Below are positions 36,579 through 46,171 of a DNA stretch of 64,000 nt, in pieces (positions within the stretch are counted from its first letter, which is position 1; each line of letters starts with the position of its first letter). The position numbers and the translations under genes are program-made. The notes beneath the pieces are model-generated. The model saw nothing but the letters and a program-made list of their open reading frames with translations, was not told where the DNA came from and did no database searches. Source of the stretch: Calorimonas adulescens (GTDB lineage Bacteria; Bacillota; Thermoanaerobacteria; Thermoanaerobacterales; UBA4877); NCBI RefSeq assembly GCF_008274215.1, contig NZ_VTPS01000007.1:1-64000 (forward strand), in the 5' to 3' direction.

Positions 36579-37613
36579 TTATATCATTTTCACAAGTTTT
36601 GGGTTTTCTATTATTCCAGGTATTCTACCCCTCTTGGCAATCGGCTTACCATCCACCTCTTTTAAATCCATCGTCATATCTATCGGTTTAGCATCTGAAA
36701 TAAAACTGCCCACTCCAAAAGCATCTACACCTGCATCAGCCAGTTCAGCTATTTTTTCTGGATAAAGGCCACCCGAAACAATAATTTTGACATTTTTATA
36801 ACCCTTTTGGTCCAGTCTGGCCCTAATTTCCTTTATAAGTTCGGGGGTTACCCCACCTCTTTCGCTGGGCGTATCTACCCTTATCCCATAAAGCCTGTCT
36901 CCTAAAAGTTCTGCCACTCTAATGGCTTCTTCAGCCTCATCTTTGAATGTATCAATGAGTATTGTCCTGTTTTCGTCTGGCTTTGATATTTCATCATATG
37001 CCTTTGCTACCGTCAATGTGTCACCGGCAATCAAAAAAGCAGCGTGTGGTACTGTACCGGTCGGCTCTTTTCCAAACAGTTTTGCTCCCAGTATACAGCT
37101 CGCATTGTCAGCCCCACCTACTAATGCTGCCCTTTCCATGACAGGAGCTACAGCAGGATGCACATGCCTTGCGCCAAAGCACAGCAGTGGTTTCCCCTTG
37201 CACGCTTCTTTGGCTTTTCTCGCAGCCGTCGCCCATGCACAGGAGCTTGCGAGCATTCCCAATATAACTGTTTCATAAACACCAAACTCTGAGTAGGGCC
37301 CTTTGATCCTCACAAGTGTATCCTTGGGGTTGAATGTATCCCCCTCTTTTAAAGCCCATACCTCAACGTTTTTATTCCTTAATATGCCCAATGCCTCAGT
37401 AATACCAGCAAATACCCCTTCTTCTCTCGCAAAAATCTCGGCGGTTACAGGAGTATCTCCAAGACCCAGGTGATTTAATATATCCATCGTCCTCAAAAAG
37501 TACACATCAGTTGTCTTTCCCTCTAGTATCTCTTCATGGGTTGCAGAAAACAATTTCCTGTCATGTTCTATCTTAACCCTTTCAAGGTCATTCAGGCTTT
37601 TCATTTGTTCCAT
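36579..37613 (-). CDS. Nicotinate phosphoribosyltransferase
   Basis: It makes nicotinate mononucleotide from nicotinate and PRPP for NAD salvage. The 344-residue length and the sequence (DVYFLRTMDILNHLG, FGARHVHPAVAPVMERAALVGGADNASC, IRVDTPSERGG, VSGGLYPEKIAEL) match the short Clostridia/archaeal branch. The product feeds NadD, also encoded in the window. It is the last of polA-coaE-transglycosylase-this gene, starting 1 bp from the preceding stop. Confidence 0.93.
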   Translation of the reverse strand: MEQMKSLNDLERVKIEHDRKLFSATHEEILEGKTTDVYFLRTMDILNHLGLGDTPVTAEIFAREEGVFAGITEALGILRNKNVEVWALKEGDTFNPKDTLVRIKGPYSEFGVYETVILGMLASSCAWATAARKAKEACKGKPLLCFGARHVHPAVAPVMERAALVGGADNASCILGAKLFGKEPTGTVPHAAFLIAGDTLTVAKAYDEISKPDENRTILIDTFKDEAEEAIRVAELLGDRLYGIRVDTPSERGGVTPELIKEIRARLDQKGYKNVKIIVSGGLYPEKIAELADAGVDAFGVGSFISDAKPIDMTMDLKEVDGKPIAKRGRIPGIIENPKLVKMI

Positions 37614-38234
37614 TTATGTTATTCCCTTCTTTCTTTTGCCTTCGTAAAGTCTTGTAAAAATATGATAGTTTCTAATTATCTTATCTACATAATCCCTCGT
37701 TTCCTTAAATGGGATACTCTTTAGTTTTTCCCCATCATCACTATATTCCTTATCATTCAACCATTTTTGTACATTTCCTCTCCCAGCATTATAAGCCGCA
37801 AATACCAGGACAGGATCTTTAAATTCACTGTTGAGATTATTTATATACCAGCAACCAAATCTTATATTTACCTCAGGATTATAGAGAAGATCTTCATTAT
37901 AGTTTTCAATCCCAAGGTTTTCCGCAATCCACTTTCCTGTATCAGGTTGTATCTGCATCAGTCCGATGGCACCCTTGCTTGATTTAGCTTCAGGATTAAA
38001 ATTACTTTCCGCTTTTATTACTGCCAACACAAGATAAGGGTCAATTCCATATTCAACGGCATATCTTTCAACTATATCCATATACTTTGTGGGATAAATC
38101 ATCTTCTGTACAGTGTTATATACCTTCAGCGAAACAAGTATGAGCAATAAAAAAAGTAAGACAGCAATTATTACGCCTATCCATTTACGAGGAATAAAAA
38201 TCAATGGAATATACCCCCACATTGCAGATACCAT
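37614..38234 (-). CDS. Lytic transglycosylase (SLT family, membrane-anchored)
   Basis: It cleaves glycan strands non-hydrolytically. An N-terminal membrane helix (about 18-37) is followed by the SLT domain with catalytic Glu in AVIKAESNFNP and the GLMQI-Q-P and FAAYNAGRGNVQKW motifs. The start is uncertain: the ATG at 38234 has no SD, while a TTG at 38204 lies 9 nt after a GGGGG run and still keeps the membrane helix. Confidence 0.93.
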   Translation of the reverse strand: MVSAMWGYIPLIFIPRKWIGVIIAVLLFLLLILVSLKVYNTVQKMIYPTKYMDIVERYAVEYGIDPYLVLAVIKAESNFNPEAKSSKGAIGLMQIQPDTGKWIAENLGIENYNEDLLYNPEVNIRFGCWYINNLNSEFKDPVLVFAAYNAGRGNVQKWLNDKEYSDDGEKLKSIPFKETRDYVDKIIRNYHIFTRLYEGKRKKGIT

Positions 38235-38263
38235 ACATTAATATAATTCTATGTAGGCCCAAA

Positions 38264-38869
38264 TTAATTATTCTTTTTTATCACCCTTTCCCAAAGTTTA
38301 CTTATCTGTTTTCTAATATATCCTATGTCTTTACTGTTGTCAATCACATAGTCAGCATACTTTACCTTCTCGCTTAACGGCATCTGCATGCGTATACGGT
38401 TCATGGCATCTTCATATGATAGTTTATCTCTCTCTATAAGTCTTTTTATCTGCTTGTCTTTGTCTATTGAAACTACCCAAACCTCGTCTACCATATTTTG
38501 CAGCCCCATTTCAATCAGTATTGCGGCGTCCAGTATTACAGCCCTTTCTTTCCCTTTTTCTTTCTCTGCATCTATAATTTCTTTTATTCTCTGGATTATA
38601 CGTGGATGAGTTATAGCGTTTAGCTTATCCAATTTTTCCTTATCCGCAAACACTATATTCCCAAGTTTTTTTCTATCTATCTCTCCATCAGGTAGAAGTA
38701 TGTCATTTCCATAGTAATCGATAATTTCTTTCCATGCCTCACTCCCTTTTTTAATGATCTCTCTTGAAATTTCATCTGCATCTATTACGTAAGCTCCCAT
38801 TTCCCTTAATATATTTGAAACAGTGCTCTTTCCGCTGGCAATTCCCCCTGTTAACCCTATCACCTTCAT
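38264..38869 (-). CDS. coaE: Dephospho-CoA kinase
   Basis: Last step of CoA synthesis. P-loop GLTGGIASGKST at the N-terminus, DADEISREI, and the lid/adenine region (ERDKLSYEDAMNRIRMQMP). About 201 residues, usual size. The ATG at 38869 gives the family N-terminus MKVIGLTGG; the frame runs 21 bp further. It follows polA by 60 bp. Confidence 0.96.
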   Translation of the reverse strand: MKVIGLTGGIASGKSTVSNILREMGAYVIDADEISREIIKKGSEAWKEIIDYYGNDILLPDGEIDRKKLGNIVFADKEKLDKLNAITHPRIIQRIKEIIDAEKEKGKERAVILDAAILIEMGLQNMVDEVWVVSIDKDKQIKRLIERDKLSYEDAMNRIRMQMPLSEKVKYADYVIDNSKDIGYIRKQISKLWERVIKKNN

Positions 38870-38929
38870 TTTACAACCCATTCCCTTCATTACACTTTTA
38901 GGTACAAAAGCAATAAGTGGTTTAGCAAC

Positions 38930-41554
38930 TCACTTGGCATCATACCAATTATTGCCATATTTTATTTCGGCTATCAGCGGTACCTTCAAGTTGACTGCAT
39001 TCTCCATTTCCCACCTTACAATTTCCTTAATTTCATCCAACTCTTCCTTAAGTACGTCAAATATCAGCTCGTCATGAACCTGCAGTATGAGCTTTGATTT
39101 AAAATCTTTTATCTTCTTATGCACATTGACCATAGCTATCTTTATTATGTCAGCAGCGCTACCCTGTATAGGGGTATTCATTGCAATTCGTTCTCCAAAC
39201 ATACGTATATTTCTGTTTTTGGAGGTTATTTCCGGTACATAACGCCTTCTATTCATAATGGTGGTAACATAGCCCAGTTCTTTAGCCTTTTTTACACACT
39301 CATCAAGGTATTCCTTTACCTGAGGATATCTCTTGAAATAGCTCCTGATGTATTCAGCGGCCACCTCCCTTGGGATCCGAAGGTCTCTGGCCAGGCCAAA
39401 ATCACTTATGCCATATACTATTCCAAAGTTCACAGCCTTGGCACTTCTTCTCATCTCGGGCGTAACCTTATCTATAGGTACATTAAATACCTCTGAAGCG
39501 GTCCTTGTATGAATGTCTTCACCAGCGATAAAGGAACCTATGAGGTTTTCATCACTCGATAGATGTGCAAGTACCCTTAGCTCTATCTGAGAGTAATCTG
39601 CGGAGAGAATAACGTGTTTGTCATCTGATGGTATAAATACTTTTCGTATCTGTCTTCCAATATCTGTTCTAATTGGTATATTTTGTAGGTTTGGCTCAGT
39701 GCTGCTTATTCTTCCCGTTGCAGTTACAGTTTGATTGAAACTGGTATGGATTTTAGCGCTCTTTTCAGTAAGTTTTATAAATCCATCAATATAAGTGGAT
39801 TTTAATTTGGATATCTGCCTGTACTCCAGTATTTTTGCCACGATATCATGCTGAGGTGCCAGCTCTTCCAGGACTTCAGCATCTGTAGAATAGCCCGTCT
39901 TAGTCTTTTTTATAACCGGCAGGCCAAGTTTTTCAAATAAAATATGGGAGAGCTGTTTTGGCGAATTGATATTAAATTCTTCTCCTGCAAGATTATAAAT
40001 CTCCTTTGTTATACTGGTGAGTTGTTCAGTAAATTCACTGTCTAACCTCAAAAGCTCATTCCTATCGATATTAAAGCCAGTACATTCCATATCAGCCAGT
40101 ACCATGACAAGAGGCATTTCTATATCATTAAACAGCCTGTCCATAGAGAGTTCATCAAGTTTTTCCCGCATAAGGGGCTCTGACTGACCTATGACCTCTG
40201 CTTCTTCTCCGAGGAGCTGATTTAACATTTCTTCTTCAACATTGTGGAAATCCGTCCTGTTTCTTCCCTTGCCAAATATCGAGTCATCCAGTATATCCCT
40301 GTTAAGAAAGTCCTTTGCAATCTGTCGTATGATATATTCGGATTCTGTTGCATTGATAAGATATGCGGCAATAGCCGAATCGAAACTTATGTTTGCAGGT
40401 TTATACCCCTCGCTTATTGCAAAATTTAGAAGTCTTTTTATGTTATGTCCAGACTTCTTTATGTTCTCGTTAGACAGAAGTTTATAAAGTGCATATTTCA
40501 TGCTGTCATCAAGTCTATAAAGGGGTAAAAAAACAGTACCCTTTTCTTGACTGCTAAGAGAGGTCATGGCCAGGCCATCCTCATGAACCTTGAAACTTAT
40601 AGCTATCCTTTCAACACCACTGATGTACTCATTGAAATCATCAACGTTGTCGATGACCCTGTAGACAACCCTGTCCACGTTCGGTGCAGTATCATCCTTG
40701 GAAACCTTGTCTAATAATGATTTAAACTCCAACTCTTCAAAGATAGCTCTAACTCTTTTTTTATCCGGTTCTTTAACAGTATATTCCTCTATGTCAAACT
40801 CTATCGGCATATCCCTGATTATGGTAGAAAGTCTTTTACTCAGCAGTGCCTTGTCCACATTGTTTGCAATTGCTTCTCTAACCCTCTTATTTTTTATCCT
40901 ATCTACATTTTTAATAATTTCGTTGACCGATCCGTACTCCTTTATAAGTTCAAGCGCTGTCTTCTCACCAATACCTGGTACCCCGGGAATATTGTCGGAC
41001 TTATCGCCCATCAGCCCTTTCAGGTCAATAAACTCACTGGGTGTTATACCATATCTATCTCTAAAGATATCATAGTCATATACCTCCACATCAGTCATGC
41101 CTTTTTTGTTTAATATAACCCTGGTCTCTTTAGAAACCAGTTGCAGTGAATCCCTATCGCCTGTTACTATGTAAGTCTCAAGTCCATTCTTCTCTGCTTG
41201 CTTTGATACTGTACCAAGTATATCATCGGCTTCAAACCCAGGCACTTCTATAATCTTTATATTTAAAGCAGATAATATATCGCGCAAAATGGGTATTTGA
41301 CAAGATAACTCATCCGGCATCTTTTCTCTTGTGGCCTTATATGCATCATATTCCTTATGTCGGAACGTTGGTGCTTTCACATCAAAGGCCACTGCTATAT
41401 AATCGGGTTTATAGTCATCCATCACCTTAAAAAGCATCATCATAAAACCATAGACAGCGTTTGTTCTCGTACCCTTACTGTTCATAAGCGGGGGAAGGGC
41501 AAAAAAAGCCCGGTAGAGCACACTGCTTCCGTCAATTAGCATTAATTTTTTCAA
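38930..41554 (-). CDS. polA: DNA polymerase I, proofreading site degenerate
   Basis: 874 residues: N-terminal 5'-3' exonuclease (LMLIDGSSVLYRAFFA, GVPGIGEKTALELI), a middle 3'-5' exonuclease-like domain, and the polymerase (motif A DYSQIELRVLAHLS, motif B RRSAKAVNFGIVYG, motif C QVHDELIFDV). The first proofreading motif, normally D-x-E, reads AISFKVHEDG, and the second reads GHNIKRLL, so metal-binding acidic residues are missing and proofreading is very likely lost, as in several Firmicutes and Thermus. The start is TTG with GGTGG upstream. Confidence 0.97.
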   Translation of the reverse strand: MKKLMLIDGSSVLYRAFFALPPLMNSKGTRTNAVYGFMMMLFKVMDDYKPDYIAVAFDVKAPTFRHKEYDAYKATREKMPDELSCQIPILRDILSALNIKIIEVPGFEADDILGTVSKQAEKNGLETYIVTGDRDSLQLVSKETRVILNKKGMTDVEVYDYDIFRDRYGITPSEFIDLKGLMGDKSDNIPGVPGIGEKTALELIKEYGSVNEIIKNVDRIKNKRVREAIANNVDKALLSKRLSTIIRDMPIEFDIEEYTVKEPDKKRVRAIFEELEFKSLLDKVSKDDTAPNVDRVVYRVIDNVDDFNEYISGVERIAISFKVHEDGLAMTSLSSQEKGTVFLPLYRLDDSMKYALYKLLSNENIKKSGHNIKRLLNFAISEGYKPANISFDSAIAAYLINATESEYIIRQIAKDFLNRDILDDSIFGKGRNRTDFHNVEEEMLNQLLGEEAEVIGQSEPLMREKLDELSMDRLFNDIEMPLVMVLADMECTGFNIDRNELLRLDSEFTEQLTSITKEIYNLAGEEFNINSPKQLSHILFEKLGLPVIKKTKTGYSTDAEVLEELAPQHDIVAKILEYRQISKLKSTYIDGFIKLTEKSAKIHTSFNQTVTATGRISSTEPNLQNIPIRTDIGRQIRKVFIPSDDKHVILSADYSQIELRVLAHLSSDENLIGSFIAGEDIHTRTASEVFNVPIDKVTPEMRRSAKAVNFGIVYGISDFGLARDLRIPREVAAEYIRSYFKRYPQVKEYLDECVKKAKELGYVTTIMNRRRYVPEITSKNRNIRMFGERIAMNTPIQGSAADIIKIAMVNVHKKIKDFKSKLILQVHDELIFDVLKEELDEIKEIVRWEMENAVNLKVPLIAEIKYGNNWYDAK

Positions 41555-41603
41555 CTTCTTCCACCACCCAAAAATGTTATTATAGTTATTATACTATAAA
41601 AAT

Positions 41604-41621
41604 AAGCGGTCAATACCGCTT
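41604..41621 (-). terminator. Terminator of the L,D-transpeptidase gene
   Basis: A 7-bp stem AAGCGGT/ACCGCTT with a 4-nt loop, then TATTTTTAT on the minus strand. It overlaps the stop codon. Confidence 0.75.
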
Positions 41622-42788
41622 AATTTGTATAATACCATATCTTGAATCTATTTCATAGTCAAATTTAAAGATTTCCGATAGTTCTTTAATCCCCATATAT
41701 GATATACCATTTAAAATCACTGGAGATACCGGCTGGTCATTAATGCTAACGACACTTGTCGCCTTATCCCATTTTACCTCATGTCCAAACAACTCACCAA
41801 TAACCCTAAGAGGTAGTTTTATATCCCGACTATCGTAGTTTGTATACTGCACCGGTGAAACATACATCCCATCTATATAGACCATATCATTTTTAATATC
41901 TATCCTTTGCGCCTTCTGTTCTATCTCATAGGACAGTTCAAAAATATCAAGTAATTGTATAAGATTTATATATATACTCTCTTTATTCATATATTCTATA
42001 TCATGCCCGTTTATGGACATGATACCGGTGTCTAAATTCAACAGATAGTCTATCCCAAATATACTTTTCAGGGACTTTGCAGATATATATAGTTTGCCAT
42101 TATCATCCAGGATGTCAGATGAAAGCAGCTTATCACCTTTAGTTAAGACCCAATCACATGAATAAAAAGCTGCCTCCTTTTTATAATTGTTGAATATATA
42201 TTTGAATTTCTCATCCTCTATGGCCAGGCCCATTTCCATAAGTTTCGCTTTTATCTCTTCCTCCGTATTTACCCCTCGGCCATAAATATCCGGATACACC
42301 TCCAAAACCTTATTTGTGCCATCACTCAGTTCAAACATGGTATGATAGGTTATTATGACAGGAATCCCCACTTCAACCATCTCATAAAGCTCATCAACAT
42401 CGCTGTTATACATGCGGACACAACCTAATGAAGCCATGGTTCCTATAGACCCTGGATTATTATTTCCATGTATCCCATAGCCGGGATAAAAGTTAATCCA
42501 CCGATTACCTAAAGGGTTATTTTTCCCCGGTGGAACAGGTTTACCACCATTAGGGGGATACCATACTGGATTTTTAATCTTCGTTCTGACGTTATAAGTC
42601 CCATCAGGTGTATTGGTCAAAGTCTTGCCTATGGCTACTGGATAATCCTTATACACATTTTGTCCTTCAAAATGCAGTGTGAAACTTGGCAGATTTATAG
42701 TTATACTGTCACCAGGGGCAGTGATTCCTTCTGTATGTATGTAAAATAAGATCAATATAGCCAGAAAAATAAACAATAGTTTTTTCAT
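41610..42788 (-). CDS. L,D-transpeptidase (YkuD) with C-terminal copper-amine-oxidase-like domain
   Basis: A secreted enzyme predicted to form 3-3 peptidoglycan cross-links or trim wall peptides. Signal peptide about 1-22. The YkuD domain carries YGIHGNNNPGS and the catalytic SLGCVRM. After a helical linker, the second half holds repeats of the Cu-amine-oxidase N-domain type (YISAKSLKSIFG, LPLRVIGELFGHEVKWD, MGIKELSEIFKFDY), which probably bind the envelope. The start ATG follows AGGGGACATTACC. Confidence 0.92.
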   Translation of the reverse strand: MKKLLFIFLAILILFYIHTEGITAPGDSITINLPSFTLHFEGQNVYKDYPVAIGKTLTNTPDGTYNVRTKIKNPVWYPPNGGKPVPPGKNNPLGNRWINFYPGYGIHGNNNPGSIGTMASLGCVRMYNSDVDELYEMVEVGIPVIITYHTMFELSDGTNKVLEVYPDIYGRGVNTEEEIKAKLMEMGLAIEDEKFKYIFNNYKKEAAFYSCDWVLTKGDKLLSSDILDDNGKLYISAKSLKSIFGIDYLLNLDTGIMSINGHDIEYMNKESIYINLIQLLDIFELSYEIEQKAQRIDIKNDMVYIDGMYVSPVQYTNYDSRDIKLPLRVIGELFGHEVKWDKATSVVSINDQPVSPVILNGISYMGIKELSEIFKFDYEIDSRYGIIQIKRY

Positions 42789-42865
42789 GGTAATGTCCCC
42801 TCTTAATAAGCATTTTTTATATACTTATTAAAAGGAGACTGCTGTTATGATTTATTAAATAAATT

Positions 42866-44017
42866 TTAACCAAAGTTTAACCTCTTGATATAATGCTCGT
42901 AAGCATTTTTTACTTCATCGATATTATCTCCGCAAAATTTATCAAGAAAGGCTACTGCTATCTCCCATGCCACAACAGCCTTAAGAACCACTGAAGCTGC
43001 AGGCACTGCGCATACATCACTCCTCTCCACATGAGCTTTTGCAGACATTTTTGATCGTATGTCAACACTATTTAAAGGCTTTAAAAGGGTTGGTATTGGC
43101 TTTAATGCGCATCTTACGATTATATCCTCACCATTGGATATGCCTCCCTCTATGCCACCAGCATTATTGGTTTTTCTATAAAATCCATTCTCACTGTAAA
43201 AAATCTCATCATGGACCTCACTTCCATATCGCTCTGCAGTCTTGAAACCCATCCCGATTTCAACACCTTTAACAGATTGCACGCTCATGCAGGCAGCTGC
43301 AAGACGTGTATCTAACCTCTTATCCCATGTTGTATGACTTCCTATCCCTGCGGGTACCCTCTCAACTATAATTTCTACTATCCCCCCTACTGTGTCGCCC
43401 ATTGCCTTGGCCTTATCAATCTCAGCTCTCATTTTCTCTTCTGCCTCTTTGTCTCCACATCTTAATAGAGAATTTTCTACATTTATCCAGAAAGACTTGT
43501 CTTTTCCATTTGGTTTAGAAACTATACCCCCTATGCTACAAACATGAGACTTAACCTCTATATCAAATTGTCTTAAAAACTCCATTGCTATACCACCTAT
43601 TGCAGTCCTGATGACTGTTTGTCGTGCGCTTGCTCTTTCTAATATGTTTCTTGCATCATTAAAGCCAAATTTCAATATGCCTGGTAGATCTGCATGGCCA
43701 GGCCTTGGTACTGTAACCCCTCCTTTCCCCTTTATCCCATCTATAGGAGACATAAAATCTTTCCAGTTCTCATAATCTCTATTTTCTATCATCAGTCCAA
43801 TAGGTCCACCTGTGGTCATCCTGCCTCTTAATCCAGAAAGTATGATGGCTTCATCATTTTCTATCTCCATCCTCCCGCCTCTTCCATACACACGCTGTCT
43901 CTCCTTTAATAGCCTGTTAATGTTCTCCATCTCTATCTCTACGCCTGCAGGTATTCCATCAATGATGCCAACATAACATCTGCCATGAGATTCTCCTGCA
44001 TCCAAAAATCTGAGCAT
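42866..44017 (-). CDS. aroC: Chorismate synthase
   Basis: It converts EPSP to chorismate with reduced FMN, the last step of the shikimate pathway. Signatures: GESHGRCYVGIIDGIPAG at the N-terminus, VPRPGHADLPGILKF, RASARQTVIRTAIGGIA. At 383 residues it is usual. It stands alone, without other aro genes. SD GGAGG lies before the ATG. Confidence 0.97.
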   Translation of the reverse strand: MLRFLDAGESHGRCYVGIIDGIPAGVEIEMENINRLLKERQRVYGRGGRMEIENDEAIILSGLRGRMTTGGPIGLMIENRDYENWKDFMSPIDGIKGKGGVTVPRPGHADLPGILKFGFNDARNILERASARQTVIRTAIGGIAMEFLRQFDIEVKSHVCSIGGIVSKPNGKDKSFWINVENSLLRCGDKEAEEKMRAEIDKAKAMGDTVGGIVEIIVERVPAGIGSHTTWDKRLDTRLAAACMSVQSVKGVEIGMGFKTAERYGSEVHDEIFYSENGFYRKTNNAGGIEGGISNGEDIIVRCALKPIPTLLKPLNSVDIRSKMSAKAHVERSDVCAVPAASVVLKAVVAWEIAVAFLDKFCGDNIDEVKNAYEHYIKRLNFG

Positions 44018-44041
44018 AGTGAAATACCTCCAAAAAACACC

Positions 44042-44070
44042 TTGAAAAATAATATTATTTATGTTATTAT
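44042..44070 (+). promoter_or_regulatory. Sigma-A promoter of tRNA-Leu(CAA)
   Basis: TTGAAA (44042-44047), a 17-nt spacer and TATTAT (44065-44070), 14 bp before the tRNA. Confidence 0.75.
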
Positions 44071-44083
44071 AGCTACGTAACGT

Positions 44084-44172
44084 GCCGAAGTGGTGGAATT
44101 GGCAGACGCGCCGGACTCAAAATCCGGTAGGGCTTACACCCTGTGCGGGTTCGACTCCCGCCTTCGGCACCA
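44084..44172 (+). tRNA. tRNA-Leu (anticodon CAA)
   Basis: Acceptor GCCGAAG/CTTCGGC, encoded CCA. The anticodon stem CCGGA/TCCGG closes the loop CTCAAAA, giving anticodon CAA, which reads UUG. Long variable arm and GGTTCGACTCC T-arm are present. UUG is also used in this genome as a start codon. Confidence 0.96.
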
Positions 44173-44175
44173 TTT

Positions 44176-44502
44176 TTATATCTTTATAAGTTGTTCCATA
44201 TCAAGTACAAATATGGTTGCCCCTCCAATGGTCACTTCCATGGGGTATGATAGATACACCTCACCAGCTCCACCCATAATTGGCGGTGTTATAAGTTGCT
44301 TTCTGCTTTTACAGATGCTCTCGATGCAGCTTATGGCCTCTTTAAGACGCTCATCTTCCAATCCTATAATTAAGGTCGTATTGCCTGCCCTTAAAAAACC
44401 TCCAGTGGTAGCAAGCTTTGTAAACTGAAAACCTGATTTAGTAAGCTTCTGCATCAACTCACCTGCATCTTCATCCTGTACAATTGCTATTAATAGTTTC
44501 AT
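44176..44502 (-). CDS. darA: DarA/PstA, cyclic di-AMP receptor
   Basis: A 108-residue PII-like signalling protein. Family motifs: MKLLIAIVQDEDAGELMQKL, FTKLATTGGFLRAGNTTLIIG (the c-di-AMP-binding region), and a glycine-rich C-terminal part (GGAGEVYLSYPMEVTIGGATIFVLD). It binds c-di-AMP; its downstream partner is unsettled. It is convergent with tRNA-Leu(CAA), with 3 bp between them. SD AAGGAGGGG precedes the ATG. Confidence 0.95.
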   Translation of the reverse strand: MKLLIAIVQDEDAGELMQKLTKSGFQFTKLATTGGFLRAGNTTLIIGLEDERLKEAISCIESICKSRKQLITPPIMGGAGEVYLSYPMEVTIGGATIFVLDMEQLIKI

Positions 44503-44644
44503 CTGTCACCCCTCCTTATCATTCTATACCAAAATTATACTTAAAAAATGAATATATTACCAGCAATTTAAACTAAATTTAACTTTTTTAATGATGATTT
44601 ATCCTTTACAATATATACGTAAACATTATAAGGAGGATACAGAT

Positions 44645-45901
44645 GTGAAGAAAACAAAAATAACAGGCATATTAATGGTAATATTGTTCTCACTTATCTT
44701 GGCAGTACTTTTCTTATTAAAAGGATATTCAAAAACCGGCGCTTATGAAAACAATCTTCCCTCCTATCAGGAGCTTGTTGACGAAAAGTTGGTTATTCAT
44801 AAGGCAGACAGGGATGAAGCTTTAAAAAAGCTTAATGAATGGAAAGAAAATGATAAAATTTTAAGAGAAAAACTGAAAGAATACTATGTTCCTCTCCCTA
44901 AAGAAGAGACACCAAAACCCAATCCGCCTATAGTTAAGGGGATCTATGTTACGGGGGATATAGCTGGAAGCAAAAAAAATATAGAACATCTGGTTGACCT
45001 GTTAGATAACTCTGAGCTCAACACAATGGTTATTGATGTAAAGGATGACAATGGTCTTATGACCTATAAAAGCAACATACAGATTGTAAATGACGTGGAC
45101 GCAAACAGATATGTACGTATAAATGATATCCAATCATTCATAAAAAACCTTCAGGAACATAATATTTATCCAATAGCCCGAATAGTTACTTTTAAAGACC
45201 GTAACCTATCAGAACACCGTCCGGATTTATCCATACAGAAGAAATCCGGAGGAATATGGCGTGATAGAAAGGGTGTATCATGGGTCAACCCTTATGACAA
45301 ACGGGTCTGGGACTATAACATAGCTATAGCTAAAGAGGCGGCACTAAATGGCTTTAAAGAGATACAATTTGACTATGTCCGCTTTCCAGAAAATGGTACA
45401 ATGGTGGATGCTGAGGCTTTCTTCCCAGGGCAGGATGGCAAACCAAAGGAAGACTGCATAGCCGAATTTCTATCCTACGCCAAAGAACAGCTCAAAGCAT
45501 ATAACGTCGTCATCTCAGCAGATGTCTTCGGACTGACCACAAGTGTTGAGGACGACATGAATATAGGGCAAAAATGGGAAAAGATATCACCTGCAGTAGA
45601 TTATATAAGTCCAATGATATATCCCTCCCATTATTACTCAGGTAATTATGGATTTGACAACCCTAATGCACATCCCTATGAGGTCATCGATAGGGCAATA
45701 AAGGATGCTATTAAAAAGAACGAAAAGCTACAGAAAAAAGCTATCATACGTCCGTGGATACAGGACTTCACTCTCGGTAAGCCAAAATATACCGGTGAGG
45801 ATGTATTAAAGCAGATAAAAGCATTAAAAGACAATGGAATAGAGAATTATATGCTATGGAATGCCGGTAATAAATACTCAGAAGATGTGTTCAGAAAATA
45901 A
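44645..45901 (+). CDS. Putative glycoside hydrolase (DUF4015/GH13-like TIM barrel)
   Basis: 418 residues: an N-terminal membrane anchor (about 5-27), a charged helical stalk (about 40-90), then the putative glycosyl hydrolase domain (KGIYVTGDIAGSKKNIEHLVDLLDNSELNTMVIDVKDDNG, QFDYVRFPENG, ISADVFGLTTS, ISPMIYPSHYY, IRPWIQDFTLG, NYMLWNAGN). Candidate acidic catalytic residues are the Asp of QFDYVRFP and of SADVFG. The substrate is unknown. The start is GTG, 7 nt after AAGGAGG; the ATG one base earlier meets a stop at once. Confidence 0.88.
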   Translation: MKKTKITGILMVILFSLILAVLFLLKGYSKTGAYENNLPSYQELVDEKLVIHKADRDEALKKLNEWKENDKILREKLKEYYVPLPKEETPKPNPPIVKGIYVTGDIAGSKKNIEHLVDLLDNSELNTMVIDVKDDNGLMTYKSNIQIVNDVDANRYVRINDIQSFIKNLQEHNIYPIARIVTFKDRNLSEHRPDLSIQKKSGGIWRDRKGVSWVNPYDKRVWDYNIAIAKEAALNGFKEIQFDYVRFPENGTMVDAEAFFPGQDGKPKEDCIAEFLSYAKEQLKAYNVVISADVFGLTTSVEDDMNIGQKWEKISPAVDYISPMIYPSHYYSGNYGFDNPNAHPYEVIDRAIKDAIKKNEKLQKKAIIRPWIQDFTLGKPKYTGEDVLKQIKALKDNGIENYMLWNAGNKYSEDVFRK

Positions 45902-46135
45902 TAGATACTTAGTATCTCCGACACTGGTATTTTATGACTTAATCTGTTAAGAAATTTTAGTCTTATACCCACTGTCCAACTGTATTTGTCCTAATATATT
46001 ATAACATAATTGGCCTTTATGGGGGCTGAACCTTTTGATACAATGTTATAGTTGCAATATTGTTTTTTTCTATCTTTTTTAGATTGTGGTTCACACGTGC
46101 AGGTTCCCATCACTATATGCCAGCCGCATAAAAAC

Positions 46136-46158
46136 AAAGCCACCTTCATGGTGGCTTT
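46136..46158 (-). terminator. Terminator of the ferredoxin gene
   Basis: A perfect 9-bp stem AAAGCCACC/GGTGGCTTT with a 5-nt loop, followed by GTTTTTATG on the minus strand. The rest of 45902-46135 shows no gene. Confidence 0.75.
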
Positions 46159-46171
46159 AGCTTTACCAGGC

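Noticed and set aside
42803-42834. TTAATAAG/CTTATTAA hairpin upstream of the L,D-transpeptidase as a terminator or riboswitch
   Set aside because: All A/T except one G-C per arm end and no T-run; too weak to call.
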